Below are positions 51,961 through 59,731 of a stretch of 64,000 nt of DNA, one piece after another (the first letter of the stretch is position 1; each line of letters opens with the position of its first letter). The stretch comes from Galbitalea soli (GTDB taxonomy: Bacteria > Actinomycetota > Actinomycetes > Actinomycetales > Microbacteriaceae): assembly GCF_010686725.1 (NCBI RefSeq), contig NZ_JAAGWZ010000002.1, positions 496,001 to 560,000 on the forward strand. The letters are read 5' to 3'. The position numbers and the translations under genes were made by a program. Below the pieces are notes generated by a model. The model did not search any database. It was not told where the DNA came from and saw only the letters and a program-made list of their open reading frames with translations.

Positions 51961-53210
51961 CTGGTTTCCGTGAGAACAGTGGTGCGGAGGGGGGAGGGCG
52001 CCGCGACCTGGCTGGTCACGAAGCTCTGGGCAACGAGGTTGCCGGCGTGGATGACGAAGCGGTCGGCCGAGGCGTTCGCCACGACGTCCGGGAGCCCGGT
52101 TCCGCGCACCGCGAGCAGCTCGGCTCGCGCGCCGACGACGGGCCCGGCAAGCGGCAGCGACATGACCGAGCGGGCGGAGTCGCTCACGGCCGTGTATGCC
52201 TCGCCGATGGTGAGGTGCGCGGCGGCGACGAGCAGCATCGCCGTCTCCAGCGCGTCGCTGCGGCCCAGCGGGTTGAACGGATCGCGCACATTGTCGGCGC
52301 CGGCGGCGACGCGCACTCCGGCATCGAGGAGCTCCCGCACGGGCGTGAGCCCGCGCGGGGTGGCGACGGGCGTCTCCCAGCCCTGCAGGTAGAGGTTCGT
52401 GATCGGGTTCGCGATGATGCCCACGTCAGAGAGTGCGACCTCGCGGATGACCGCGTCTCGGGTCGTCGCATCCAGCGTGCCGAGCCGCACGCAGTGGCCC
52501 GCCGACACCGGCTGCGCCCAGTCGCGCACGGTCACCGCGAGCTCGCTGAGCGTGTGGTCGCCGTCGAGGCTCTCGTCGGTGTGCATGTCGACGCCGATGC
52601 CGCGCGCCTTGGCGATCGCGAGGAGGCGCTGGAGGTCGGCGCTCTGGTCGCGAGCGAGGTGCGGCGCGCCGCCGACGAGGTCGACGCCCGCGTCGAGTGC
52701 GGCCTCCACGTCGGCGCTGGGCACGTCGGGCCCGGCGAGCGCGACGATCTCGATGTCCATGAGGTCGCGCAGCTCCTCGCGCACCTGCAGCAGGGCGAGC
52801 GAGCTGCGGAGCGGCTCGTCGCCCATGAGGATGTCGACGTGAGTGCGGATGGCGGTGGTGCCCTGGGCGAGCATCGCGAGCGCCTGGCGACGCGCGCGGT
52901 CGGCGATCGACTCGATCGTCATGTCGGTCGCGTACTCGCGCCAGGACGCGATCGCGAGACCGAGGTCGCCCATCGGCGGGTTGATCTCATCCCAGGAGAG
53001 CGCCTTGTCGAGGTGCGCGTGGGGCTCGGCCGGGGCGGTGAGAAGCACGAAGCCGCTGAGATCGAGGGTGACGTCGGCCGGAGCATCCACGAGGCTGCCG
53101 GCGGGGAGGACCGCCGAGACCCGGTCGCCGTCGAGCTCGACGTCGACGACGCTGCCGTCGGCGAGCGTGGCGTTCCTCAGCGCGGAGATCGGGCGAGGAA
53201 GCGAAGTCAC
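51957..53210 (-). CDS. CodA-like amidohydrolase (cytosine/creatinine deaminase type)
   Basis: A 417-residue amidohydrolase of the cytosine-deaminase group. The HxH motif is in PAEPHAHLDKALSW (about residue 60), with HTDES and SAGHCVRLG for the next metal and catalytic His, and GADNVRDPFNPLG for the Asp. CodA enzymes deaminate cytosine, isocytosine or creatinine. First gene of the minus operon with the ABC importer, so it likely acts on the imported ring compound. GTG 53210 is chosen because the family sequence begins there; the frame upstream runs through regulatory DNA. Confidence 0.83.
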   Translation of the reverse strand: MTSLPRPISALRNATLADGSVVDVELDGDRVSAVLPAGSLVDAPADVTLDLSGFVLLTAPAEPHAHLDKALSWDEINPPMGDLGLAIASWREYATDMTIESIADRARRQALAMLAQGTTAIRTHVDILMGDEPLRSSLALLQVREELRDLMDIEIVALAGPDVPSADVEAALDAGVDLVGGAPHLARDQSADLQRLLAIAKARGIGVDMHTDESLDGDHTLSELAVTVRDWAQPVSAGHCVRLGTLDATTRDAVIREVALSDVGIIANPITNLYLQGWETPVATPRGLTPVRELLDAGVRVAAGADNVRDPFNPLGRSDALETAMLLVAAAHLTIGEAYTAVSDSARSVMSLPLAGPVVGARAELLAVRGTGLPDVVANASADRFVIHAGNLVAQSFVTSQVAAPSPLRTTVLTETR

Positions 53211-53280
53211 GGTGCGGCTGCTCTTTCGACGGGGGCGGGAGCCGTGCAGAGCGACGCACCTTCGAGTCTGCTGCACGCGA

Positions 53281-53299
53281 ATGTTGATGTGTTCAACAT
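53281..53299. promoter_or_regulatory. Operator-like palindrome upstream of the deaminase operon
   Basis: ATGTTGATGTGTTCAACAT, matching 14 of 19 bases of a second copy at 63265-63283 before xanthine dehydrogenase (shared pattern ATGTT-S-AT-N4-TCAACAT). It lies 71 bases upstream of the deaminase start and about 125 bases before the XRE-cupin gene on the other strand. Confidence 0.6.
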
Positions 53300-53380
53300 G
53301 AACGAATGTACGGACGCCGCGTTTCCGGCACGTAACGCGATCGTTTCGACGTGTAAATAACCGGTCACGGCGCACGGTGA

Positions 53381-53399
53381 TCGTGATAGACCATCACGA
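53381..53399. promoter_or_regulatory. Palindrome before the XRE-cupin gene
   Basis: TCGTGAT-AGACC-ATCACGA: perfect 7-base arms, 5-base spacer, about 25 bases before the proposed start at 53424. A likely autoregulatory site. Confidence 0.5.
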
Positions 53400-53423
53400 G
53401 TTAGCCCTGACGAGGAGGACCCC

Positions 53424-54014
53424 GTTACATCGCTCGAACTCGCGATCGATCTGCAGGCCCAGCGCCTCGGGTCCCGCATCCGGGAGCTTCGCCGCGCCCG
53501 CGGGCTGACGCTCGTGCAGCTCGCGGCACAGGCCGAACTCTCCCACCCCTTCCTCAGCCAGCTCGAGCGCGGGCGGGCGCGGCCCAGCATGACCTCGCTC
53601 GAGAAGATCGCGCGCGCGCTGGGCTCCAGCCAGCTCGAACTCCTCGCCGTCGACGACGAGGTCGAACTCCCTGACGAGCCCACCCGCACCTCGCTCGTGC
53701 GCGCCGGCGAGGGATCGCGCGGGCACTACGGCGAGGGCGAGGCGCGCCTCCTGGTGCACGGACGCCGACGCTTCCGGCCGATGGAGATCACGGGGAACAA
53801 CCTCGTCGCGGCGGACTTCTTCACCCACGCGGAAGACGAGTTCCTGCACGTCATCGAGGGCACCGTGCTCGTCGAACTCCTCGGCCAGGACTCGCACATT
53901 TTGAGCGCCGGCGACTCGCTCTATTACGTTGGAGGCACTCCGCACCGCTGGAGCGCCCTCGATGAGGCGGGCTATCGACTCTTCGTCGTCAAGGAAAAAC
54001 CCGACAAACTATGA
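53424..54014 (+). CDS. XRE-cupin transcriptional regulator with unusual start
   Basis: A 196-residue regulator: helix-turn-helix in LRRARGLTLVQLAAQAELSH and PFLSQLERGRARPSMTSL (residues about 20-60), then a cupin sensor domain (DEFLHVIEGTVLVELL, LSAGDSLYYVGGTPHRW). No ATG, GTG or TTG occurs in frame between the upstream stop at 53358-53360 and the helix-turn-helix. GAGGAGG lies six bases before a GTT at 53424, so either GTT is used or a GTG has changed. The first normal start, GTG 53514, would remove part of the helix-turn-helix. It overlaps the reductase gene by four bases. XRE-cupin proteins often sense small catabolic compounds and probably control nearby palindromes. Confidence 0.78.
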   Translation, partial: VTSLELAIDLQAQRLGSRIRELRRARGLTLVQLAAQAELSHPFLSQLERGRARPSMTSLEKIARALGSSQLELLAVDDEVELPDEPTRTSLVRAGEGSRGHYGEGEARLLVHGRRRFRPMEITGNNLVAADFFTHAEDEFLHVIEGTVLVELLGQDSHILSAGDSLYYVGGTPHRWSALDEAGYRLFVVKEKPDKL

Positions 54015-54961
54015 GCTCCTCCTCCGACATCGAACGCGATGTCATCGTCGCGTCCACCACCCGTGCGGCCGACGGCGTGCGGCTCATCGAGTTGCGGCAC
54101 CCCTACGGCCTCGCTCTCCCCGCCTGGGAGCCCGGCGCGCACATCGACGTCATCCTGCCCCTCGGCGAGCGGCAGTACTCGCTCGTCGGCGAGGTCGGCG
54201 CCCCCACCTGGACCATCGGCGTGCTGCGCGAGACCGACGGCCGCGGCGGATCCGCCTACCTGCACGACACCGTCGCCGAGGGGGCCAGGCTCCGCGTCCG
54301 CGGGCCGCGCAACCACTTCGCCTTCCAGCCCGAGGAGGGGCGCAGCTACCTGTTTCTGGCCGGCGGCATCGGCATCACTCCGATCCGCTCGATGGTCGCG
54401 GCCGCGAAGGCGGCGGGCGTCGACTACCTCCTGGCCTACGCGGGGAGGTCGCGCGCCACGATGGCGTTCGTGGGGGAGCTGGAGGCCGGGCATCCTGATC
54501 GCGTCGCCGTCTATGCGGCAGACGAGGGCGCGCGGCTCGACCTGTCCAGGCTCTTCGAGACGCTCGACCCGACCACCGTCGTCTACTGCTGCGGTCCGAC
54601 CCGCCTCATCGACGCCGTCGAGGCGGCCGCGGGCGGTGTCGAGCTGCACCTGGAGCGATTCGAGGCGAAGCACCTCGGCGAGCCGGTGCTGCACGAGGCA
54701 TTCGAGGTGGAGCTCGCGGTGTCGGGCGAGACGCTGACGGTGCCGCCGGAGCGGAGCATCCTGGAGGTCGTCGAAGAGGCGGGGGTGCTCGTGCTGTCGA
54801 GCTGCCGCGAGGGCACCTGCGGCACCTGCGAGACCGTGGTGCTGGAGGGCGAGGTCGATCACCGCGACTCGATCCTCTCGCCGCAGGAGCAGGCCGCGAT
54901 GGATGTCATGTACATCTGCGTCTCGCGCGCCGCCTGCCCGCGGCTCGTGCTCGAGCTGTAG
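54011..54961 (+). CDS. Phthalate dioxygenase reductase-like FMN/NAD/2Fe-2S protein
   Basis: A 316-residue electron-transfer protein of the VanB/PDR type: flavin-binding RQYSLVG (about residue 56), NAD domain FLAGGIGITPIRSMV and CCGPTRLI, and a C-terminal plant-type 2Fe-2S domain with SCREGTCGTCET and a later Cys in MYICVSRAA. Such reductases feed electrons to a Rieske oxygenase. No oxygenase gene is in the window. It is co-transcribed with the XRE-cupin regulator (ATGA overlap). In some bacteria a related HpxD-type pair oxidises hypoxanthine; the partner here is missing. Confidence 0.87.
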   Translation: MSSSSDIERDVIVASTTRAADGVRLIELRHPYGLALPAWEPGAHIDVILPLGERQYSLVGEVGAPTWTIGVLRETDGRGGSAYLHDTVAEGARLRVRGPRNHFAFQPEEGRSYLFLAGGIGITPIRSMVAAAKAAGVDYLLAYAGRSRATMAFVGELEAGHPDRVAVYAADEGARLDLSRLFETLDPTTVVYCCGPTRLIDAVEAAAGGVELHLERFEAKHLGEPVLHEAFEVELAVSGETLTVPPERSILEVVEEAGVLVLSSCREGTCGTCETVVLEGEVDHRDSILSPQEQAAMDVMYICVSRAACPRLVLEL

Positions 54962-54977
54962 CCGCGCGGGCGCCGTC

Positions 54978-56273
54978 TCAGGCCACGCGGGCCAGTCGCT
55001 TGGCCAGGGTCGCGACGAGCGCGCGCTCGTCGGCGTGCACGAGTTCGTAGTCGCGCACCACCAGCTCGCCCGCGACCACCACGTGCCGTGGGCGGCGCCC
55101 CGGGTTCGCCCAGAGCAGGCCCGCCACGGGGTCGGCGACGCCCGCGTCCGCCACCCCGGAGACGTCCCACACGCAGAGGTCCGCGGCCGCGCCGATCCGG
55201 AGGTGCCCCAGCTCGGCTCGTCCCAGCCCGGCCGCCGACTCCTCGCTCGCCATCCCCAGCACCTCGCGCGCGGCGAGGGGTGGCCCCACCAGCGGCGCGA
55301 CCTGCATGGCGAGCCGGGCATCCGCCAGCAGGTGCCCGGCGTCGTTGCTGCCGCCGCCGCTCGTGCCCAGACCGACCCGGATGCCCGCCGCCCGCAGCTT
55401 CGCCACCGGAGCGATGCCCCACCCCATCGGCAGGTCGCAGCCCGGGGCGTGCGTGGCCGTCACCCCGCTGCGGGCGAGGCGGGCGATCTCCTCGTCGGTG
55501 ACCTCGCACAGGTGCGCGAGGGTCACGTCCGGCGCGAGCCAGCCCCAGCGCTCCAGCAGGTCGAGCGGGCGGGCTCCCGCGTACTGCTCCTGAGCCACCC
55601 GCACATCCACCTGCTCGTTCGCCTGGGTGCGGCGGCGCAGGCCGAAGCGGTGCGCCAGCTCGGCGAAGACGTCGAAGGTCTCCTTGCCGTCGCTGTGCAC
55701 TCCGGCGGGCCCCACCGCGAGCTGGAGCATGCCGTCGTCGCTCACCCCGCCCCGGCTCGTCGGCATGAGCGCGTCCACGATCGCGACGACCGAGGCGGCG
55801 ACCTCCTGCGGATCGTCGCGCGCGGCGCCCCGCACGAAGGCGAGTCGCCCCCCGAGCGAGGCGGCCGCCTCCGCGGTCGCGCTCGCGATCGCGACGGTGT
55901 CGGCTCCGGTGGGCCAGGTGAGGTGGTGGTCGGCGACCGTGGTGACCCCACTGAGCAGACCCTCGGCGACCCCGACCGCGGCGGCCGCGTGCGCGAGGTC
56001 GTCATCCACCCCGGCGCGCGCGTAGGCGGCGGCCATCGTCGGCAGCCACACCGACATCTCGACGCCGCGGGTGCCCGGCAGAGTGCGGAAGGCGCTCTGC
56101 AGCAGGTGGTGGTGGGCGTTGACGAGCCCGGGCGTGACCACGCAGCCCGTCGCATCGAGGCGCTCGCCGCCGATCGCCCCGTCGACGACCACGCCGTCGC
56201 TCGTGGTGAGGTCGCCGGTGCGTTCGGTCTGGCTGTCGATCATGATGCGAGTGGCGCCGGTGATTCTGAGCAT
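54978..56273 (-). CDS. Amidohydrolase with altered metal-site residues
   Basis: A 431-residue protein of the guanine/8-oxoguanine deaminase and TrzN-like amidohydrolase group. VTPGLVNAHHHLLQSAF keeps the HxH motif and TLAHLCEVTDEE the later His. But the usual H-x-x-E reads QANEQVD, and the Asp of LGVDGSASND is replaced in LGTSGGGSNDAGH. The barrel is otherwise complete and not frameshifted. It may use a different metal set or have lost activity. Compare the intact paralogue at 58322. Convergent with the PDR gene, 16 bases apart. Confidence 0.78.
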   Translation of the reverse strand: MLRITGATRIMIDSQTERTGDLTTSDGVVVDGAIGGERLDATGCVVTPGLVNAHHHLLQSAFRTLPGTRGVEMSVWLPTMAAAYARAGVDDDLAHAAAAVGVAEGLLSGVTTVADHHLTWPTGADTVAIASATAEAAASLGGRLAFVRGAARDDPQEVAASVVAIVDALMPTSRGGVSDDGMLQLAVGPAGVHSDGKETFDVFAELAHRFGLRRRTQANEQVDVRVAQEQYAGARPLDLLERWGWLAPDVTLAHLCEVTDEEIARLARSGVTATHAPGCDLPMGWGIAPVAKLRAAGIRVGLGTSGGGSNDAGHLLADARLAMQVAPLVGPPLAAREVLGMASEESAAGLGRAELGHLRIGAAADLCVWDVSGVADAGVADPVAGLLWANPGRRPRHVVVAGELVVRDYELVHADERALVATLAKRLARVA

Positions 56274-56373
56274 GCCCTGTTTCTAGCAGCCGCGTGTGTC
56301 GGGCACGTGTCGCGGGGCGGGGCGCCGGCGATACGCTGACGGTGTGCGCCGGAGGCGCCTGAGGGAGTGCGCG

Positions 56374-57201
56374 ATGCCGGGCAGGACGATCATCATCACC
56401 GGGGCGAGCGACGGCATCGGGGCCGCGGCCGCCCGCGCCCTCTCCGCCGCCGGGGAGCGCGTCGTGCTGGTCGGGCGCTCCGCCGCCAAGACCGACGCGA
56501 TGGCCCGCGAGCTCAACGCCGACCACTTCGTCGCCGATTTCGCCCGCCTCGACGACGTGCGGGCGCTCGCCGCGGGACTGCTCGCGGCGTATCCGCGCAT
56601 CGACGTGCTCGCCAACAACGCGGGCGGCATCATGGGGGAGCGCGAGCTCACCGTCGACGGGCTGGAGAAGACCCTCCAGGTCAACCACCTCGCGCCGTAC
56701 CTGCTGACGCGGTTGCTGATGGATCGGCTGGTCGAGAGCCGGGCATCCGTCATCGCCACCTCGAGCGCCGCGGCGGCCTCCTTCGGCCGCATCGACCTCG
56801 CCGACCTCGGCAACGAGCGCCGGTACACGCCCACCAAGGCCTACGGAGACGCGAAGCTGCACAACATCCTCTTCACGCGCGAACTCGACTACCGCTACCG
56901 TGACGCCGGCATCAGCGCGGCGGCCTTCCACCCCGGAGTGATCGCCACGAACTTCGCCGCCGAGAGCACGACCTTCATGCGGCGGATGTACACCACGGCC
57001 CTGCGCCGCCTGCTGGGCTCCCCGGCCACGGGGGCCGACACACTGGTGTGGCTCGCGACCACGACGCCCGGCGTGGACTGGCCGCAGGGCGAGTACTTCG
57101 TGAAGCGCGCGATCGCCCGCAGCAGCCGCCAGGCTTACGACCTGCCGCTCGCGCACGCCGACTGGGAGGCGAGCGCGCGCCTCGTGGGGCTCGAGCCGTA
57201 A
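56374..57201 (+). CDS. SDR-family oxidoreductase (retinol dehydrogenase-like)
   Basis: A 275-residue SDR: TGASDGIG (residues 9-16), NNAGGIMG at about 83, Ser in ATSSAAAASFG and Tyr/Lys in YGDAK. The extended C-terminal region (KRAIARSSRQAYDLPLAHADWEAS) is like WWOX/retinol-dehydrogenase-type SDRs. ATG 56374 has GAGGGAG six bases before it; GTG 56344 lies six bases after a TACGCT hexamer and could be a leaderless start. It precedes xdhC by 35 bases. Confidence 0.83.
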   Translation: MPGRTIIITGASDGIGAAAARALSAAGERVVLVGRSAAKTDAMARELNADHFVADFARLDDVRALAAGLLAAYPRIDVLANNAGGIMGERELTVDGLEKTLQVNHLAPYLLTRLLMDRLVESRASVIATSSAAAASFGRIDLADLGNERRYTPTKAYGDAKLHNILFTRELDYRYRDAGISAAAFHPGVIATNFAAESTTFMRRMYTTALRRLLGSPATGADTLVWLATTTPGVDWPQGEYFVKRAIARSSRQAYDLPLAHADWEASARLVGLEP

Positions 57202-57236
57202 CCACGCCGAAATGTCGAGTGTGCGACGCTGGTCAC

Positions 57237-58325
57237 ATGTTCGAGATCGCTGACCGGCTGCTCGCCGTGCTCGACGCGGGGCGACCGCTCGCCGTGGCGA
57301 CCGCGGTGGCGATCGAGGGCAGCGCGCCGCGCACGGTCGGCACCTCGATGGCGTTCGACGGCGAGGCGGTGCTCGGCAGCATCGCCGGCGGCTGCGTCGA
57401 GGGCGCCGTCGTCGAGGCCTGTGAGGCCGTGCTCGCCGACGGCCTCAGCCGCACCGTCGACTACGGCGTGAGCGACGAGACCGCGTACTCCGTGGGGCTC
57501 ACCTGCGGGGGCCAGCTTAGTATCGTGGTGCGGCTCGTGCGGCCGGGGGACGAGGTGCACGGGGTGTTGCGGGATGCTCGGCTCGGTCATCCCGTCGCCC
57601 TCCTGACCCCCGTTCCCCCCGCCGCTGACGCCCCCGACGACACCACACCGCTCACGGCCGCCCGCACGACCGAGCTCGCCGCCCGCCACGCCGCACGACT
57701 CCTCGCCGAGCGGGATTCGCGCATCGCCCTCGGGGGGTCGGCGCTCAGCACGATCGACTGCGACGGCGAGCCGCTCGACGTGTTCGTGGAGGTGGCGACC
57801 GAGCCGGCGCACCTCGTCATCGTCGGGGCGATGGAGTTCTCGGCCGCCCTCTCGCGCGCCGCGCAGGCGCTCGGCTACCGCGTGACGGTGTGCGACGCAC
57901 GGCCGCTGTTCGCGACGCCGGCGCGTTTTCCCGGCGCCTCCGTGGTGGTCGGCTGGCCGCCCGAGGTGCTGCCGAGTCTCGCGATCGACGCCCGCTCGGT
58001 CGTCTGCGTGCTCAGCCACGACGCCCGCTTCGACGCGGAGGTGATCCACCTCGCTCTCGACTCGCCCGCCGGGTTCGTCGGGGCGATGGGGTCGCGGCGC
58101 ACCCACGGCCGTCGGCTGCAGTCGCTGCGCGAGCGCGGCGTGGGCGAGGAGGCTCTGGGCCGATTGCACTCGCCGATCGGCCTCGACCTCGGGGCGAGCA
58201 CACCCGAGGAGACGGCGATCTCGATCCTCGCCGAGGTGCTCCAGGCGCGCACGGCGTCGAGCGCGCGCCCGCTGCGCTCCACGCAGGGGCAGATCCACAC
58301 CATCCGCGAGGCGGTTCGCGCGTGA
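57237..58325 (+). CDS. xdhC: XdhC-family molybdoenzyme maturation protein
   Basis: A 362-residue XdhC/CoxI-type protein. N-terminal XdhC_CoxI domain: GSAPRTVGTSMAF, GSIAGGCVEGAVVEAC, GLTCGGQLSI. C-terminal Rossmann-like domain: VIVGAMEFSAALSRAAQALGY, VVCVLSHDARFD, FVGAMGSRRT. XdhC binds the molybdenum cofactor, helps its sulfuration and inserts it into xanthine dehydrogenase. Its target lies convergently at 59732-63264. It overlaps the next gene by four bases (GTGA). Confidence 0.92.
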   Translation: MFEIADRLLAVLDAGRPLAVATAVAIEGSAPRTVGTSMAFDGEAVLGSIAGGCVEGAVVEACEAVLADGLSRTVDYGVSDETAYSVGLTCGGQLSIVVRLVRPGDEVHGVLRDARLGHPVALLTPVPPAADAPDDTTPLTAARTTELAARHAARLLAERDSRIALGGSALSTIDCDGEPLDVFVEVATEPAHLVIVGAMEFSAALSRAAQALGYRVTVCDARPLFATPARFPGASVVVGWPPEVLPSLAIDARSVVCVLSHDARFDAEVIHLALDSPAGFVGAMGSRRTHGRRLQSLRERGVGEEALGRLHSPIGLDLGASTPEETAISILAEVLQARTASSARPLRSTQGQIHTIREAVRA

Positions 58326-59680
58326 GCCGCACCGTCATCGAGAACGCCTACATCGCGACGGTCGACGCGGTCGGCACCGAGTACGAGCACGGCTACCTCG
58401 TGGTCGACGGCACCCGCATCGTCGCGGTGGGCGAGGGGGATGCGCCGCCCGAGTTCCTCGCGGGCGCCACCCGGGTCGACGCCACCGGTCATCTGCTGAC
58501 CCCGGGCCTCGTGAACACCCACCACCACCTCTACCAGTGGCTCACGCGGGGCATCGCCCAGGACTCCATCCTGTTCGACTGGCTCGTCGCCCTGTACCCG
58601 GCGTGGTCGCTCATCGACGAGGAGCTCGTGCGCGACGGCGCCGCCGGGGCGATGGCGGTGCTGGCCCGCTCGGGGTGCACGACGTTCGCCGACCACCACT
58701 ACGTGTTCCCGCAGGGATCCGGCGACATCGTCGGCGGCATCGTCGAGGCCGCGCGCGACATCGGGGTGCGCCTGCACGCCACCCGCGGCTCGATGGACCT
58801 CGGCCGCTCGCAGGGCGGACTCCCGCCCGACTTCGCCGTGGAGTCGACGGATGCCGCACTGCAGTCCAGCGCCGACGCGGTCGCTCGGTACCACGATCCC
58901 GCCTTCGACTCGATGGTGCGCGTCGCGATCGCGCCCTGCTCCCCGTTCTCGGTCACGGCTGAGCTGCTTCGCGAATCCGCCGTGCTCGCGCGCCAGCTGG
59001 GTGTGCGATTGCACACCCACGGGTCGGAGACCGTCGAGGAGGAGGCGTTCTGCCGGGAGCGCTTCGGCGCCACCCCCACCGAGTATCTGGACTCGCTCGG
59101 CTGGCTGGGCGACGACGTCTGGATGGCGCACTGCGTCCACCTCGACGAGACCGCGATCTCGCGCTTCGCCGCGACCGGCACCGGGGTGGCGCACTGCCCC
59201 TCGTCCAATGCGCGGCTCGCGGCGGGGATCGCGCCGATTCCGGAGCTGCTGCGGGCGGGAGTCCCGGTCGGCCTCGGCGTCGACGGCGCGGCCTCCAACG
59301 AGTCGGGTCAACTCGGCACCGAGATTCGCAACTCGCTGCTCATGAACCGGCTCCGCTCCGGTGCCGACCGGATGAGCGGTCGCGACGCCCTCCGCATCGC
59401 GACGATCGGCGGCGCGCGTGTGCTCGGCCGCGAGACCGAGATCGGCTCGATCGAGACCGGCAAGCTCGCCGACCTCGCGCTGTGGCGCATCGACGGCGTG
59501 GAGCACGCCGGGATCGCCGATCCGGTGGCGGCCCTCACGCTCGCGTCGATGCCGCCCCTCGCCCGCCTCGTCGTGAACGGAACGGTCGTCGTTCGCGACG
59601 GCGACCTCGCCCGAGTGGATCAGGCGGAGGTCGCTCGCACTGCCGCGTCGGCCGCCCGGGAGCTCGCCCGGCGCGTGTGA
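58322..59680 (+). CDS. 8-oxoguanine deaminase-like amidohydrolase
   Basis: A 452-residue amidohydrolase with all expected metal ligands: VNTHHHLYQW (HxH), LHTHGSET (His), WMAHCVHLDE (His) and GLGVDGAASNESG (Asp). FADHHYVFPQG is typical of the 8-oxoguanine deaminase/TrzN subgroup. It would convert 8-oxoguanine to urate, or deaminate a related purine. It is coupled to xdhC by GTGA overlap, which fits a purine role. Guanine or isoxanthopterin deaminase is an alternative. Confidence 0.85.
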   Translation: MSRTVIENAYIATVDAVGTEYEHGYLVVDGTRIVAVGEGDAPPEFLAGATRVDATGHLLTPGLVNTHHHLYQWLTRGIAQDSILFDWLVALYPAWSLIDEELVRDGAAGAMAVLARSGCTTFADHHYVFPQGSGDIVGGIVEAARDIGVRLHATRGSMDLGRSQGGLPPDFAVESTDAALQSSADAVARYHDPAFDSMVRVAIAPCSPFSVTAELLRESAVLARQLGVRLHTHGSETVEEEAFCRERFGATPTEYLDSLGWLGDDVWMAHCVHLDETAISRFAATGTGVAHCPSSNARLAAGIAPIPELLRAGVPVGLGVDGAASNESGQLGTEIRNSLLMNRLRSGADRMSGRDALRIATIGGARVLGRETEIGSIETGKLADLALWRIDGVEHAGIADPVAALTLASMPPLARLVVNGTVVVRDGDLARVDQAEVARTAASAARELARRV

Positions 59681-59731
59681 CGGGCGAGGCCGGCCGCCGA
59701 GTGGCGACGCTCGGCGCCGCGCGTGCAGCGG

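Noticed and set aside
53211-53375. N-terminal extension of the deaminase frame to 53375
   Set aside because: It would translate through the palindrome and intergenic region; the family sequence begins after GTG 53210.
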